Shown: positions 18,673 to 28,289, numbered from the stretch's first letter. The stretch is DNA of 64,000 nucleotides from Salimicrobium flavidum (GCF_900156645.1 NZ_FTOC01000005.1:160103-224102), one strand, 5' to 3'. Program-made: numbers and translations. The notes: a model not told the origin generated them from the sequence alone.

Positions 18673-18719
18673 TTGACTTTACCCGTATAAAGAGGTATCA
18701 TCATGAATGATAATCATTC
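18673..18719 (+). promoter_or_regulatory. Promoter plus Fur box of the siderophore-uptake operon
   Basis: Sigma-A promoter TTGACT (18673) - 17 bases - TATCAT (18696), immediately followed by a perfect 7-1-7 palindrome GAATGAT-A-ATCATTC (18705-18719), the Fur-box layout. Fur with iron bound would block transcription start, so the operon should be induced by iron starvation. Confidence 0.9.
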
Positions 18720-18749
18720 TCAACGGTAAACAGAAAGGAGTGCCTGGCT

Positions 18750-19595
18750 GTGGGCCATATGCACATCGATCACCTGGACGTAGGATATGATGATAAAAAG
18801 ATCATTGAAAATATGAACGTCGATATTCCAAGCGGCCAGATCACTACCATCATCGGGGCCAACGGGTGCGGGAAATCCACACTCTTGAAGACGATTGCAC
18901 GGATTCTTCCGAAACAGGGAGGAGCAGTCACCCTGGACGGTAAAAATATAAGCAAGTATCCGACCCGCGACCTTGCCAAACGTATGGCAATTCTGCCGCA
19001 GGCTCCTGACGGTGCACCGGGACTGACAGTAGGCGAGCTCGTATCTTATGGAAGATTCCCCCACCAGAAAGGCTTCGGGAAGCTTTCGAAAAAGGACCAT
19101 GATATGATTGACTGGGCCCTTGAGATGACGGGTGTATTCACTTATAAATACGATTCGATCGACGCCCTCTCCGGCGGTCAACGGCAACGGGTGTGGATCG
19201 CCATGGCGCTTGCTCAGGAAACGGAAACGATACTCCTCGATGAGCCGACGACGTACCTGGACATGGCTCACCAGCTGGAAGTACTCGAACTTCTGGAGCG
19301 ATTGAACCGTGAAGAGGGAAGGACGATAGTCATGGTCCTCCACGATATCAATCAGGCTGCACGTTTTGCGGATAATATCATCGCCTTGAAAGACGGAAAA
19401 GTTGTCAAAGCCGGAAATGCTCACTTTGTCATACAGTCCGAAACGTTGCGGGAAGTGTTCAATATCGAAGCCGATGTCATGCCGGAGCCCCGCACGGGTA
19501 AACCGATCTGCTTTACTTACAATTTGTCAAAGGGAGCGAAAATAGATGAAAAAATTAATGATACTGTTCCTCTTGGTAGCGCTCGCCGCGCTTAG
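18750..19595 (+). CDS. Iron-siderophore ABC transporter ATPase (YusV/FecE-like)
   Basis: 281 residues with Walker A GANGCGKST, signature LSGGQRQRVWIAMALAQ, Walker B ILLDEPTTYLD and switch VLHDINQAARF. It resembles YusV/FhuC ATPases of ferri-siderophore importers. GTG start with AGAAAGGAG upstream. The last about 17 codons overlap the start of the binding-protein gene in another frame. Order ATPase-binding protein-permease-permease. In B. subtilis YusV serves several importers from a separate locus; here it heads the operon. Confidence 0.92.
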   Translation: MGHMHIDHLDVGYDDKKIIENMNVDIPSGQITTIIGANGCGKSTLLKTIARILPKQGGAVTLDGKNISKYPTRDLAKRMAILPQAPDGAPGLTVGELVSYGRFPHQKGFGKLSKKDHDMIDWALEMTGVFTYKYDSIDALSGGQRQRVWIAMALAQETETILLDEPTTYLDMAHQLEVLELLERLNREEGRTIVMVLHDINQAARFADNIIALKDGKVVKAGNAHFVIQSETLREVFNIEADVMPEPRTGKPICFTYNLSKGAKIDEKINDTVPLGSARRA

Positions 19596-20487
19596 CGCCT
19601 GTGGAACAAGTGAAGATAACGGATCAACCGGAGAAGGAAACGGAAATGAAGAGTCCTCCGATTCTTCGGACATGCGTACGTACGAAACCGAGAACGGAGA
19701 AGAAGTCGAAGTCCCGGATGAACCGGAACGGATCGTCGTTTTATCCTCTTATGCAGGAAACGTCCTCGAACTCGACGGTAATATTGTAGGGGTCGACTCC
19801 TGGTCGAAAATGAACCCTAATTTCGAAAGTCAGCTCGAAGGGGTCGAAGAGGTATCCGCCGATAATCTCGAAAAAATCATCGAGCTCGATCCTGACCTGA
19901 TCGTCGGGCTTGCCAGTACCGAAAATGTGGATCAGCTGAACGAAATTGCACCGACTGTTACATACACGTATGGCGAGCTCGGGTATTTGGAACAGCACGT
20001 AGAAATCGGTAAGCTGCTAGGCAAAGAAGAAGAAGCCCAGACATGGGTGGATGAATTCAAGGCCGATGCGCAGGAGACCGGAGAACAGATCAAAGAGGAA
20101 ATCGGTGAAGATGCTACAGTAACTGTCATCGAAAACTTTGAGAAAGAATTGTACGTATTCGGTGACAACTGGGCTCGCGGTACAGAAATCCTTTATCAGG
20201 AAATGGGTCTGAAGATGCCCGAAAAAGTGAAAGAAATGGCTATGGAACCGGGATTCTATGCGATCTCTCCTGAAGTGCTCCCTGAGTACGCCGGAGACTA
20301 TATCATTTTCAGTAAGAATTCGGATACGGAGACTTCGTTTGAACAGACGGAAACTTATCAGTCGATTCCGGCTGTGGAAAACGGGAACGTATTTGAAGCA
20401 GATGCGAAAAAATTCTACTTCAATGACGCAATCTCTCTTCAGCATCAGCTTGACTTCTTCAAAGAGAAATTTCTGGGAGAAGAATAA
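19546..20487 (+). CDS. Siderophore-binding lipoprotein (YfiY/FhuD-like)
   Basis: 313 residues. A lipoprotein signal with lipobox LSAC is followed by an acidic Ser/Glu/Asn-rich linker, then a Fe-siderophore substrate-binding fold: ERIVVLSSYAGNVLEL, SADNLEKIIELDPDLIVGL and a final FYFNDAISLQHQLDFF. It captures an Fe(III)-siderophore outside the membrane; by similarity of layout to YfiYZ-YfhA a hydroxamate of the schizokinen type is possible. It starts inside the upstream ATPase gene, with AAGGGAGCG as ribosome site. Confidence 0.9.
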   Translation: MKKLMILFLLVALAALSACGTSEDNGSTGEGNGNEESSDSSDMRTYETENGEEVEVPDEPERIVVLSSYAGNVLELDGNIVGVDSWSKMNPNFESQLEGVEEVSADNLEKIIELDPDLIVGLASTENVDQLNEIAPTVTYTYGELGYLEQHVEIGKLLGKEEEAQTWVDEFKADAQETGEQIKEEIGEDATVTVIENFEKELYVFGDNWARGTEILYQEMGLKMPEKVKEMAMEPGFYAISPEVLPEYAGDYIIFSKNSDTETSFEQTETYQSIPAVENGNVFEADAKKFYFNDAISLQHQLDFFKEKFLGEE

Positions 20488-20618
20488 TCGATTTATTCTT
20501 CCAGGAATGCCATAACAGGTAATAAAGCAGGACAGATGGCCGCTTCAGGTCATCTGTTCATTGCTGTTTGACGCTCTTTTGAAATCAAACGAATTTATAT
20601 AGAAAAGTTGGGACATTT

Positions 20619-21602
20619 ATGCGTATCGTAATGTGGAGCACCAGTATCGTCGTGCTTGTTTTTTCCTTTTTCATCGCGATGACGTTCGGGGCGGCCGACT
20701 CCGGGATCAAAGATTCCTGGGTAGCGATTACCGGCGATTCACCGGAAGGAACAGCGCTGATATTAAGAGAAATACGTCTTCCTCGGGAAGTGGCGGCCAT
20801 GCTTGTCGGAGCTGCACTCTCCGTTGCAGGAGCGATTATGCAGGGACTTACCCGGAACCCGTTAGCTGATCCAGGGCTGCTCGGGCTTACGGCAGGAGCT
20901 AATATGGCTCTGGCATTTACATATGCCTTTTTACCTGATGCGAATTATCTTGTGATCACGATCGGTTCCTTTATAGGAGCAGGTATCGGTATGGCACTTG
21001 TTTTCGGAGTGGGGTCGATGAACCGTGGAGGTTTTTCTCCTTTTCGTATCGTACTTGCAGGTGCTGCGATTTCGGCCTTCTTATTCGGTATCGCTGAAGG
21101 GGTCAGCCTCATATTCAAGATTTCAAAAGATGTTTCCATGTGGACAGCCGGAGGGCTGTCGGGGACGAGTTGGGGACAGGTGCAGCTGTTGGCTCCTCTC
21201 GTATTGACCGGTATTTTCATCGCCATGTTCTTCGCCAAACATTTGACGATTATGAGTTTGAATGAGGAACTTGCGATCGGACTTGGGCAAAGGGTGACGA
21301 AAGTGAAATGGGCACTCTTTGTCATCATCGTGCTTCTTGCAGGTGCGGCAGTGGCGCTCGTAGGTAATATGGCGTTTTTAGGGTTGATGATCCCTCATAT
21401 CGTACGTCCCCTTGTGGGACATGACTACCGAAACGTTTTACCGGCTTCGGCTGTGATCGGGGCGAGTTTTATGCTGATCGCCGACACGCTGGCCCGAACC
21501 ATCAACGCCCCGTATGAAACACCGGTGGCCGCGATCGTCTCCTTTATCGGATTGCCCTTCTTCCTATTCATCGTGCAGAGAAAGGGGCAGAGTTTCACAT
21601 GA
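20619..21602 (+). CDS. Siderophore ABC permease, FecCD family (YfiZ-like)
   Basis: 327 residues, about nine or ten membrane helices. FecCD hallmarks are visible: RLPREVAAMLVGAALSVAG, IMQGLTRNPLADPGLLG (the coupling-helix region) and PHIVRPLVGHDYR. It pairs with the next permease as a heterodimer. The 131-base gap after the binding-protein gene holds no obvious promoter; the stop overlaps the next start by 4 bases (ATGA). Confidence 0.93.
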   Translation: MRIVMWSTSIVVLVFSFFIAMTFGAADSGIKDSWVAITGDSPEGTALILREIRLPREVAAMLVGAALSVAGAIMQGLTRNPLADPGLLGLTAGANMALAFTYAFLPDANYLVITIGSFIGAGIGMALVFGVGSMNRGGFSPFRIVLAGAAISAFLFGIAEGVSLIFKISKDVSMWTAGGLSGTSWGQVQLLAPLVLTGIFIAMFFAKHLTIMSLNEELAIGLGQRVTKVKWALFVIIVLLAGAAVALVGNMAFLGLMIPHIVRPLVGHDYRNVLPASAVIGASFMLIADTLARTINAPYETPVAAIVSFIGLPFFLFIVQRKGQSFT

Positions 21603-22606
21603 TCCATCCTTCCGTACTTCGTAAATTCAAAATTTATATGGTCGTGTTCACCTTCCTGATCATAGGGACATCGGTCCTGGCGATGGCGCTCGGCTATTCT
21701 TCCGTCGCTTTTGACCGACTTCCTTCTGTAATCATGGGGGAGGGTTCGTTCAAAGAGAATTTCGTCTTCTTCCAGGTGCGCCTGCCGAGAGTCATCATTA
21801 CGATTCTTGCCGGGATGGGGCTCGCTTTATCCGGTGCCATCTTGCAATCCTTGTCGAGAAATGATTTAGCCGACCCGGGTATCATCGGCATCAATGCAGG
21901 GGCCGGAGCCGCAGTCGCTCTATTTTTCCTGTTCGCTCCACTTGAGCCGGGGACCTTCATCTATCTATTGCCATTAGTGGCGTTCGCAGGAGCATTGGCA
22001 ACTGCTCTCGGTATCTACTTTTTCTCATTCGACCGACGTGCCGGATTTCAGCCGATTCGTCTTATCCTAGTCGGGGTCGGGTTTTCCATGGCTTTATCCG
22101 GGCTGATGATCATCCTTATTTCGTCAGCGGAGAGAGAAAAAGTGAACTTCATTTCCCAGTGGCTCGCCGGGGATATTTGGGGTGCCGACTGGCCGTTCAT
22201 CCTGGCACTTCTACCGTGGCTCCTCGTTCTGGTGCCGCTCACTTTCTTCAAGGCGAACCGGATGAATATTCTCAATTTATCAGAACCTATCAGTATCGAA
22301 CTCGGTCTACCCATCGGCAGGGAGCGCTTCACGATGCTGATGATCGCTGTGGCACTGGCAGCTTCTGCGGTTTCCGTCACCGGGGGGATATCGTTCATCG
22401 GTCTGATGGCGCCCCACCTGGCGAAGACGATTATCGGTCCGAGAACGCAGTTATACATGCCGCTTACACTGTTACTCGGTGGTTGGCTCCTGTTAGTAGC
22501 GGATACGATCGGGAGAAATGTTTTAGAACCGGACGGACTGCCGGCAGGAGTGATGACGGCTTTGATAGGTGCTCCGTATTTCATTTATCTGCTGACGAAG
22601 AAATAA
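21599..22606 (+). CDS. Siderophore ABC permease, FecCD family (YfhA-like)
   Basis: 335 residues with the same fold and motifs as its neighbour: RLPRVIITILAGMGLALSGA, LQSLSRNDLADPGIIG and PHLAKTIIGPR. It completes the import complex of binding protein, two permeases and ATPase. Translationally coupled to the upstream permease gene; followed by a clear terminator. Confidence 0.93.
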   Translation: MIHPSVLRKFKIYMVVFTFLIIGTSVLAMALGYSSVAFDRLPSVIMGEGSFKENFVFFQVRLPRVIITILAGMGLALSGAILQSLSRNDLADPGIIGINAGAGAAVALFFLFAPLEPGTFIYLLPLVAFAGALATALGIYFFSFDRRAGFQPIRLILVGVGFSMALSGLMIILISSAEREKVNFISQWLAGDIWGADWPFILALLPWLLVLVPLTFFKANRMNILNLSEPISIELGLPIGRERFTMLMIAVALAASAVSVTGGISFIGLMAPHLAKTIIGPRTQLYMPLTLLLGGWLLLVADTIGRNVLEPDGLPAGVMTALIGAPYFIYLLTKK

Positions 22607-22612
22607 TATTTC

Positions 22613-22648
22613 AAGCCTCGCACAAACAGTAGTGCGGGGCTTCTTTTG
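22613..22648 (+). terminator. Terminator of the siderophore operon
   Basis: AAGCCTCGCAC / GTGCGGGGCTT stem with an 8-base loop, then CTTTTG. Confidence 0.8.
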
Positions 22649-22782
22649 TAGAGGGACATTCCATAACGGTTTCGGTAGACAAATCTGTTTTTCCATTTCT
22701 GAAAAAAGGGTATAAAAAAAGGAACACGGTTCAGGTAGCAACTAGTCTACACCAATTTACAAAAAAAGGGGGGAGGAGCCTG

Positions 22783-24096
22783 ATGATCAGACTGAAACTT
22801 GTACTCGCATCTCTTCTAGTGGTCCTCCTTCTGCTCTTATCTCTACTCGCCTGGGTATGGCTTCAGCCTGAGGAGGAGGTGGTGAGAGAAGAGGAGATTT
22901 CCGGTTCCTCGGCTTACCCGGGGATGTCGATCCGTACATCGACAGAAACGGACGAAAGGTACCGTGTCTCCATTCAGGCTCCTGTGTTCCGGGAGGAGAG
23001 CATAAATGACAGAATACGTACGTACATAAATGATGCACAGGAAACCTTCCATGAAAAACGGAAAAACCAGGACCTGCGGTTACTGCTCGAACGTCCGGCG
23101 ACTTTTTCGGTGTCCTTCGATATTCACCCTATTGCAGAAAACGTTCATTCGATTGTACTCAATGTCGACAGTTTCACAGGGAAAAGGGACCCGGTGAAAA
23201 AACGGGCGTTTATGATGGACCTGAAATCAGGAGAAATGGTTCAACCGGCGGACTTATTCAAAGAAAAAGGATGGGAAGAGTTGCGACGTATGGATATCAG
23301 TGGCGTGATGAAAGAAGAAGAGTTTTTTAAAAAGGTGTACATGACCAACGAAGAGCTCGTTTTCCTTGAAGACGGCGGGAAAGAAGTAACGGTGAGTTAT
23401 AGGGAGGTGAGCGGGTTGTTGAAGGAGAAATGGCGTTCTGCAGTCTCAGTAGAGGGAACGGAGAAAAGGGAAGAGGAAAATGACAGGAGTACGGAAGACC
23501 ATCCTGTGGCGGTGAAAAAAGAGAGTGACGAAAACCATGTGGCACTTACTTTCGATGATGGACCTCATCCGAAACACACGCCTGAAATCCTGGACCTACT
23601 TGATGAATACGACCAGACTGCTACTTTTTTCCTGCTCGGAAGCAGAGTTGATTTTTACCCCCAGCTCACAGAAAAAATTTTGGAGCAGGGTCATGAAATC
23701 GGCAATCATACGTGGACACACCGCGATTTGAGGACGTTGACTCCAGAGGAAATAGAAGAGGAATTGTCACGGACTCAGGAAGCGATTGAAGCTGCGAGCG
23801 GCTATACTCCAAGGGTATATCGACCTCCTTATGGGGCGGAAAATCAGAAAGTGAAAAATGCTGCAGCCTTGCCTTCCATACTGTGGACGCTTGATACAGA
23901 GGATTGGAAATCAACAGACACCCCAGCGATCAGAAAACATATCGAAGGGAACGTGGAGAAGGGGTCGGTCATTTTGATGCACGATGTTCAGGGGATTTCT
24001 CCGGAAGTATTGAAAGAGGTCCTGGAAGTTCTCGAAGAAAAGGAGCTGAAATCAGTAGAAATATCGAGAATGTACACGCACCCCGGAAATAATTGA
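22783..24096 (+). CDS. Membrane-anchored polysaccharide deacetylase, PdaC-like
   Basis: 437 residues. An N-terminal membrane anchor (about 8-26) precedes a DUF4163/DUF3298-type domain (about 55-215) and a NodB deacetylase (about 250-430). NodB motifs are all present: TFDDGPHP (metal Asp), GNHTWTH (HxxxH), RPPYG, LDTEDWKS and LMHDV. The order matches B. subtilis PdaC, which deacetylates peptidoglycan MurNAc and lowers lysozyme sensitivity. Extracellular. Single gene. Confidence 0.88.
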   Translation: MIRLKLVLASLLVVLLLLLSLLAWVWLQPEEEVVREEEISGSSAYPGMSIRTSTETDERYRVSIQAPVFREESINDRIRTYINDAQETFHEKRKNQDLRLLLERPATFSVSFDIHPIAENVHSIVLNVDSFTGKRDPVKKRAFMMDLKSGEMVQPADLFKEKGWEELRRMDISGVMKEEEFFKKVYMTNEELVFLEDGGKEVTVSYREVSGLLKEKWRSAVSVEGTEKREEENDRSTEDHPVAVKKESDENHVALTFDDGPHPKHTPEILDLLDEYDQTATFFLLGSRVDFYPQLTEKILEQGHEIGNHTWTHRDLRTLTPEEIEEELSRTQEAIEAASGYTPRVYRPPYGAENQKVKNAAALPSILWTLDTEDWKSTDTPAIRKHIEGNVEKGSVILMHDVQGISPEVLKEVLEVLEEKELKSVEISRMYTHPGNN

Positions 24097-24117
24097 TCTA
24101 ATTTTCAGATAAATACG

Positions 24118-24142
24118 GTTTGTTTTCCTCCTATACGGGTAG
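24118..24142 (+). promoter_or_regulatory. Sigma-B-type promoter
   Basis: GTTTGT - 13 bases - GGGTAG, matching the sigma-B pattern, about 40 bases ahead of the MscS-type gene. Confidence 0.6.
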
Positions 24143-24181
24143 TGGTAAGAGAAAGAAAAATATTGTAAAAGGAGGAGGATT

Positions 24182-25744
24182 ATGAACAATTGGACGGATC
24201 AATTTGCAGGCGTCATAGAACAGATACCTCAGATACTTCTGGCGTTTCTTGTTCTAATTCTGGGTTTTATCATAGCCGCTATCGTCGCCCGTGGGGTGCG
24301 CAAAGGGCTGGAAAAAACGAAGCTGGATGACAAACTGTTCGGTCAGGAAGATGGGAAGAAGAAGTTCGATAGTGAAAAAATCATAAGTAAGATTGTGTAT
24401 TATTTAATTGTTATCATCGCGTTTATCTGGTTTTTCAATATGCTCAATATCGATATGCTCGCAGAGCCGCTATCGGAGATGTTGAGTACAATCACGGCTG
24501 CCTTCCCCGCTATTTTGAAAGCAGCGCTCATTCTGCTCGTAGCTTATGTCATAGCGATTGTATTGAAGAAATTGATTGAAAGTGTAGGTGGTAAGTCTTC
24601 CGGCATGCTGGTAAAAGCGAAAGCTGCAGAAGACGAAGCATCTGCACGCAAAGCAGTCGACACTTTAGCTCAAATCGTTTTTTACCTGGTGTTATTGTTT
24701 GCACTTCCGGCTGTGCTCGGTGCTTTGAATATTGAGAGCCTCAGTCAGACGTTCACTTCGATGCTCGAAAATATTCTCAACTTCATCCCGAATCTTATCG
24801 CCGCAGCACTGATTCTACTGATTGGGTGGTTCGTAGCTAAAATTGTTCGGGACATTCTGACGAAGTTTCTGCAAAGCATCGGAACAGATCGTGCTGCAGA
24901 AAGAATGAATTTGTCCAAGACGCTGAAGGGTACCAGTTTCTCCGAAATTATCGGTACGATCGTTTTCGTACTCATTCTCATACCGGTAGTTATCTCTGCA
25001 TTGGAGACGCTGAGTATCGAAGGGATTTCCGATCCTGCTATCAGCATGCTTAACGACATTCTGTCGATGTTGCCTCAAATCGCCGTTGCCGTTCTGCTTA
25101 TCCTTGTCGGGGTCGTACTCGGCGGCTGGGCGAAACGTATTGTCACCGGTATGCTTGAACGTGTAGGATTCAATTCCCTGATGCACAAGATGGGGCTAGG
25201 ACAGGCAGAGAGACGGACAGATGTACCGAGTCTCTCGGAAATTGCAGGATATGTGGTACAGATATTCATCATATTCCTGTTTACAGTAGAGGCTCTTCAG
25301 GTCATTCAACTTGAATTCCTCGTCGATCTGGCCACTGGCGTCGCAGGTTATCTGCCTGCCGTGTTTGCGGCTGTCGTCATACTCGGTATCGGAATGTGGC
25401 TCGGTGAAGCAGCATCCCGTTTCGTGAAAAGTGCGATACGCACGCCGGGTGGGGATTCCAACGTTCTGGCGGCAATTGCCAAATACGCGATTCTCGGGTT
25501 TGCGTTATTCATGGCTCTGGACCAACTCGGCGTTGCAGACTCCATCATCAACTCTGCGTTCATCCTGATCCTCGGCGGTCTCGCTCTTGCGTTTGGACTG
25601 TCGTTCGGTTTGGGAGGTCGTGAAAAAGCAGCGAAATACTTGGAGAAAATGGATCGAAAAATGAATGAGATGGAAGTAGAGAAAAAATCAGACGCTGCCG
25701 ACCCGGACAGGGACGATTTTCCTGATAACAGGAACGATTTCTAA
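24182..25744 (+). CDS. Conserved TM-helix-repeat protein (MscS-related)
   Basis: 520 residues with repeated long hydrophobic helices. About five copies of a 'TM helix' unit (PF05552-like) can be seen, with signatures such as ILLAFLVLILGFIIAAIVAR, LILLIGWFVAKIVRDI and AVLLILVGVVLGGWAKRI. Relatives are annotated as mechanosensitive-channel-like TM-repeat proteins, but the classic MscS beta domain is absent. The end is acidic (DPDRDDFPDNRNDF). A sigma-B-type promoter lies ahead, so it may help in osmotic or general stress. Confidence 0.8.
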   Translation: MNNWTDQFAGVIEQIPQILLAFLVLILGFIIAAIVARGVRKGLEKTKLDDKLFGQEDGKKKFDSEKIISKIVYYLIVIIAFIWFFNMLNIDMLAEPLSEMLSTITAAFPAILKAALILLVAYVIAIVLKKLIESVGGKSSGMLVKAKAAEDEASARKAVDTLAQIVFYLVLLFALPAVLGALNIESLSQTFTSMLENILNFIPNLIAAALILLIGWFVAKIVRDILTKFLQSIGTDRAAERMNLSKTLKGTSFSEIIGTIVFVLILIPVVISALETLSIEGISDPAISMLNDILSMLPQIAVAVLLILVGVVLGGWAKRIVTGMLERVGFNSLMHKMGLGQAERRTDVPSLSEIAGYVVQIFIIFLFTVEALQVIQLEFLVDLATGVAGYLPAVFAAVVILGIGMWLGEAASRFVKSAIRTPGGDSNVLAAIAKYAILGFALFMALDQLGVADSIINSAFILILGGLALAFGLSFGLGGREKAAKYLEKMDRKMNEMEVEKKSDAADPDRDDFPDNRNDF

Positions 25745-25753
25745 GCGAAGTAA

Positions 25754-25787
25754 CCTGATGGCCTATTCCCGGCCGTCAGGTTTTTTT
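25754..25787 (+). terminator. Terminator
   Basis: CCTGATGGCC / GGCCGTCAGG stem (one G-T pair), then T7. Confidence 0.85.
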
Positions 25788-25822
25788 GCTCTGAATGAAG
25801 TGTGTAAGTGGTGAAAATGCAT

Positions 25823-25863
25823 TAAAAAACAGCGTCGCCCTAATGGTTGAAGGGAACGCTGTC
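25823..25863 (-). terminator. Terminator of the small basic protein gene
   Basis: ACAGCG...CGCTGT stem with an inner CCCT/AGGG pairing; on the minus strand it ends in a run of six T. Confidence 0.7.
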
Positions 25864-25904
25864 TATATTGGTGGATGAGTTTTCATTTGCCCATAGATGA
25901 CCTG

Positions 25905-26057
25905 CTACTTCCGTTTACTGCTTCTTCTTAACCACTTACCACTTTTCGTCCGTTTAGCCCGGCGTGCTTCTTTCGCAACTTGCTGGTTCTTGGCTTTGGG
26001 ACTATTTTTGAAATCTTCATCAAACTTTTCCCGGGCTTTTGCGTAAAGCAGGGTCAT
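25905..26057 (-). CDS. Small basic protein, family MTLLYxKARExFDEDFKxSP (copy 1)
   Basis: 50 residues: MTLLYAKAREKFDEDFKNSP, then a tail rich in Lys, Arg and Gln ending WLRRSSKRK. The ATG is preceded by GGGAGGTA at a good distance, and a terminator follows. A second copy lies at 46085-46231 with the first 20 residues nearly identical, so this is a real gene family. Strongly basic and soluble, it may bind nucleic acid or ribosomes (inference). I do not recognise the family. Confidence 0.75.
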   Translation of the reverse strand: MTLLYAKAREKFDEDFKNSPKAKNQQVAKEARRAKRTKSGKWLRRSSKRK

Positions 26058-26365
26058 CAATGTACCTCCCTTCGAAAAGATGGAAAGGGCGGAAGAGGGG
26101 TTATTCTGCTTCCTCAGCTCTCGTCCGGAATTTGTGTTGTTTCTAAAGGGGAAATAGGAGAACCCGGACTAGGGGTTCCCTTTCTTATTCCTATAAGTTC
26201 CTCTAATACATGGTATTCAAACCTGAACCCCCAAAATATATGAACTTATATTAGTCTTTTCACCACCAGAAAGAAGGGGAGGAAGCATGAAATCAGTTTT
26301 AGCCCTCTTCCATATGACGACAAGGAAGGGATAATGGTTATCTGATTACTATTTTTCAATGTTTA
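26058..26365. other. Intergenic region without a convincing gene
   Basis: Holds the ribosome site of the small basic protein gene and, at 26287, a 15-codon reading frame behind GGGGAGGAAGC that is too short to call. Nothing else is seen. Confidence 0.4.
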
Positions 26366-28090
26366 TCAAAACATCCGTCTTGCGGCTTTTTTCATATCAG
26401 GAAGGTCCATCGTCCCGGTTTCAAAGAAATTCTTGATGATATACTGGGAATAATTTGTGGCGGCCGTATAATCGATATGGCCTGGCAAAGGCGCCATGTC
26501 TTCGATACACACATCAATGATCGTCGGTTTATCGGACATGAAAGCCTGCTTCATCTTCGTTTCCATCTCATCGAAAGACTCAATCCGGTAACCGTCCCCT
26601 CCGCAATTTTCAGCGAATCCGGCAAAATTCACCGGTCCGAGATCCGTTTCGGAACTGATGTGCCCCATCTGTTGTTGTTCATACTTGATCATCCCTATTT
26701 TTTCGTTGTTCAAAATGATCACTTTGATCGGCAGCTGGTACTTCACTGCAGTGACGAAATCGTGCATGCTCATAGAAAAACCGCCGTCACCGCAAATAGC
26801 GATAACCTGCTTGTCCGGATATACTATTTGAGAAGCTATTGCCCCTGGGAGACCGATGCCCATCGTGGCCAGTTGGCCGGAAATGAGAAATTTCTGGTCA
26901 AGAAAGGAAAGGAAGCGTGCTGCCCATACCGTCACATTACCGACATCAGTCGAGACTACTGCGCCGGGCTCCATCAATTGTTCGATTTGATACATCACTT
27001 GAGGACCCTGAATCGGGGTCTTCTCTTCACGTTTTTCCTTTTGCAGAGCCACACGCCAATTGTTCATTCTTTCCTGCTGTTTTTCGAGATACGAATAATC
27101 TTCCGTTTTGTTCATCGTGGAGATGAGAGAAGCGAGTGTTGCTTTGGCGTCCCCGGCGAGTCCTGCAGTGACCGGGTAATACTTGCCGATGTTTTCCGGC
27201 TTGTTATCGATTTGAAACCCGGGCACGTCTTTCGGGAAGAACTCGGCATAAGGGAACTGAGTACCGATCAGGATGAGAAGGTCCGTCTCCTTCATTGCAT
27301 AATAGGACGGTTTTGTTCCTATTTGACCATGGTGGCCAAGGCAATAAGGGTGATTGTCCGGAATCAGCCCCTTGGCAAGAAGACTTACGATAATCGGTGC
27401 CCCGGCTTTTTCTGCGAATGAAATAAGTTCCTCCTGGGCCCCGGAAGCTCCTTTTCCGGCAAGGATGAGCGGTTTCTCCGCCTGTTCAATAAGGTCCCGG
27501 GCTTTGTTCATATCTTCCTGAGCGGGGAAGATATTCGGACGGAAATAGCCTGGAGTAGTAAGCGTCTCTCCTTCCTTTTGCTTTTCGGCAAACAAATCGT
27601 CCGGGACGATGAGGACGGAAACTCCTTTTTCCGCATAAGCTGTACGAATCGCCTGGTTCAGCATGTCGGGAAGCTGTTCATGGGATTCGGCACGTTTGTT
27701 GAAGACAGCTACGTCGTCAAACATGCGCTCCAGATTAATTTCCTGGAAGGCATCCGTCCCTAAAGAAGTACTTGCTACCTGCCCGACGATTGCGAGTACA
27801 GGCGCATGATCTCCTTTAGCATCATACAGCCCGTTCAGGAGATGAATGCCGCCAGGTCCTGCGATAGATAAGCAGACCCCTAAGTTTCCGGTCAGTTTCG
27901 CTTCGCTGGAAGCAGCAAGAGCTCCTGTCTCTTCATGGCGTACCTGGATGAAGTCAAGGTCGTCCTTATTGCGTATATCGTCGATGAATTCATTGATGGA
28001 ATCACCGGGAAGGCCGTAGATATGATTGACCCCCCACTGACGTAATTGTTCTGTCATGATTTCTCCGGTTCGTTGTGCCAAAATTTTCAT
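26366..28090 (-). CDS. ydaP: Thiamine-diphosphate pyruvate oxidase/dehydrogenase, YdaP-like
   Basis: 574 residues, the same length as B. subtilis YdaP. The N-terminal PYR domain has the catalytic Glu in VRHEETGALAAS; a central nucleotide-binding-like domain follows; the C-terminal PP domain has the ThDP/metal motif GDGGFSMSMHDF...NN. It resembles PoxB-type enzymes that turn pyruvate into acetate or acetyl phosphate with FAD. Cytoplasmic, perhaps membrane-associated. Its promoter has sigma-B features, as in B. subtilis, so it is likely a general-stress enzyme. Confidence 0.88.
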   Translation of the reverse strand: MKILAQRTGEIMTEQLRQWGVNHIYGLPGDSINEFIDDIRNKDDLDFIQVRHEETGALAASSEAKLTGNLGVCLSIAGPGGIHLLNGLYDAKGDHAPVLAIVGQVASTSLGTDAFQEINLERMFDDVAVFNKRAESHEQLPDMLNQAIRTAYAEKGVSVLIVPDDLFAEKQKEGETLTTPGYFRPNIFPAQEDMNKARDLIEQAEKPLILAGKGASGAQEELISFAEKAGAPIIVSLLAKGLIPDNHPYCLGHHGQIGTKPSYYAMKETDLLILIGTQFPYAEFFPKDVPGFQIDNKPENIGKYYPVTAGLAGDAKATLASLISTMNKTEDYSYLEKQQERMNNWRVALQKEKREEKTPIQGPQVMYQIEQLMEPGAVVSTDVGNVTVWAARFLSFLDQKFLISGQLATMGIGLPGAIASQIVYPDKQVIAICGDGGFSMSMHDFVTAVKYQLPIKVIILNNEKIGMIKYEQQQMGHISSETDLGPVNFAGFAENCGGDGYRIESFDEMETKMKQAFMSDKPTIIDVCIEDMAPLPGHIDYTAATNYSQYIIKNFFETGTMDLPDMKKAARRMF

Positions 28091-28118
28091 CCTCCTTTTG
28101 CTGTTGCTAAAAGACTAG

Positions 28119-28143
28119 TAACCCTTTTTCAGATCTGCTAAAC
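28119..28143 (-). promoter_or_regulatory. Sigma-B-type promoter of ydaP
   Basis: On the minus strand GTTTAG - 13 bases - GGGTTA, 30 bases before the ydaP ribosome site. Confidence 0.75.
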
Positions 28144-28263
28144 CCTACGCCTGTGCCCCTCTCCTGTTTTATTCTCTGATAAAGCGTATTTTGAAGACAT
28201 GATCAGAATGAAAAAGGATGAAACATGGATCATAAAAGGAAAGTAGAACTTCTTCACAACTGC

Positions 28264-28289
28264 GTTTAACTTGTGTACTGCCGTGGTAT
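28264..28289 (+). promoter_or_regulatory. Possible sigma-B-type promoter of the oxidase operon
   Basis: GTTTAA - 14 bases - TGGTAT; one mismatch to the -10 pattern GGGTAT. It lies 45 bases before subunit II. Confidence 0.45.

Noticed and set aside
26287..26334. 15-codon frame with a good ribosome site
   Set aside because: Too short to support without conservation data.
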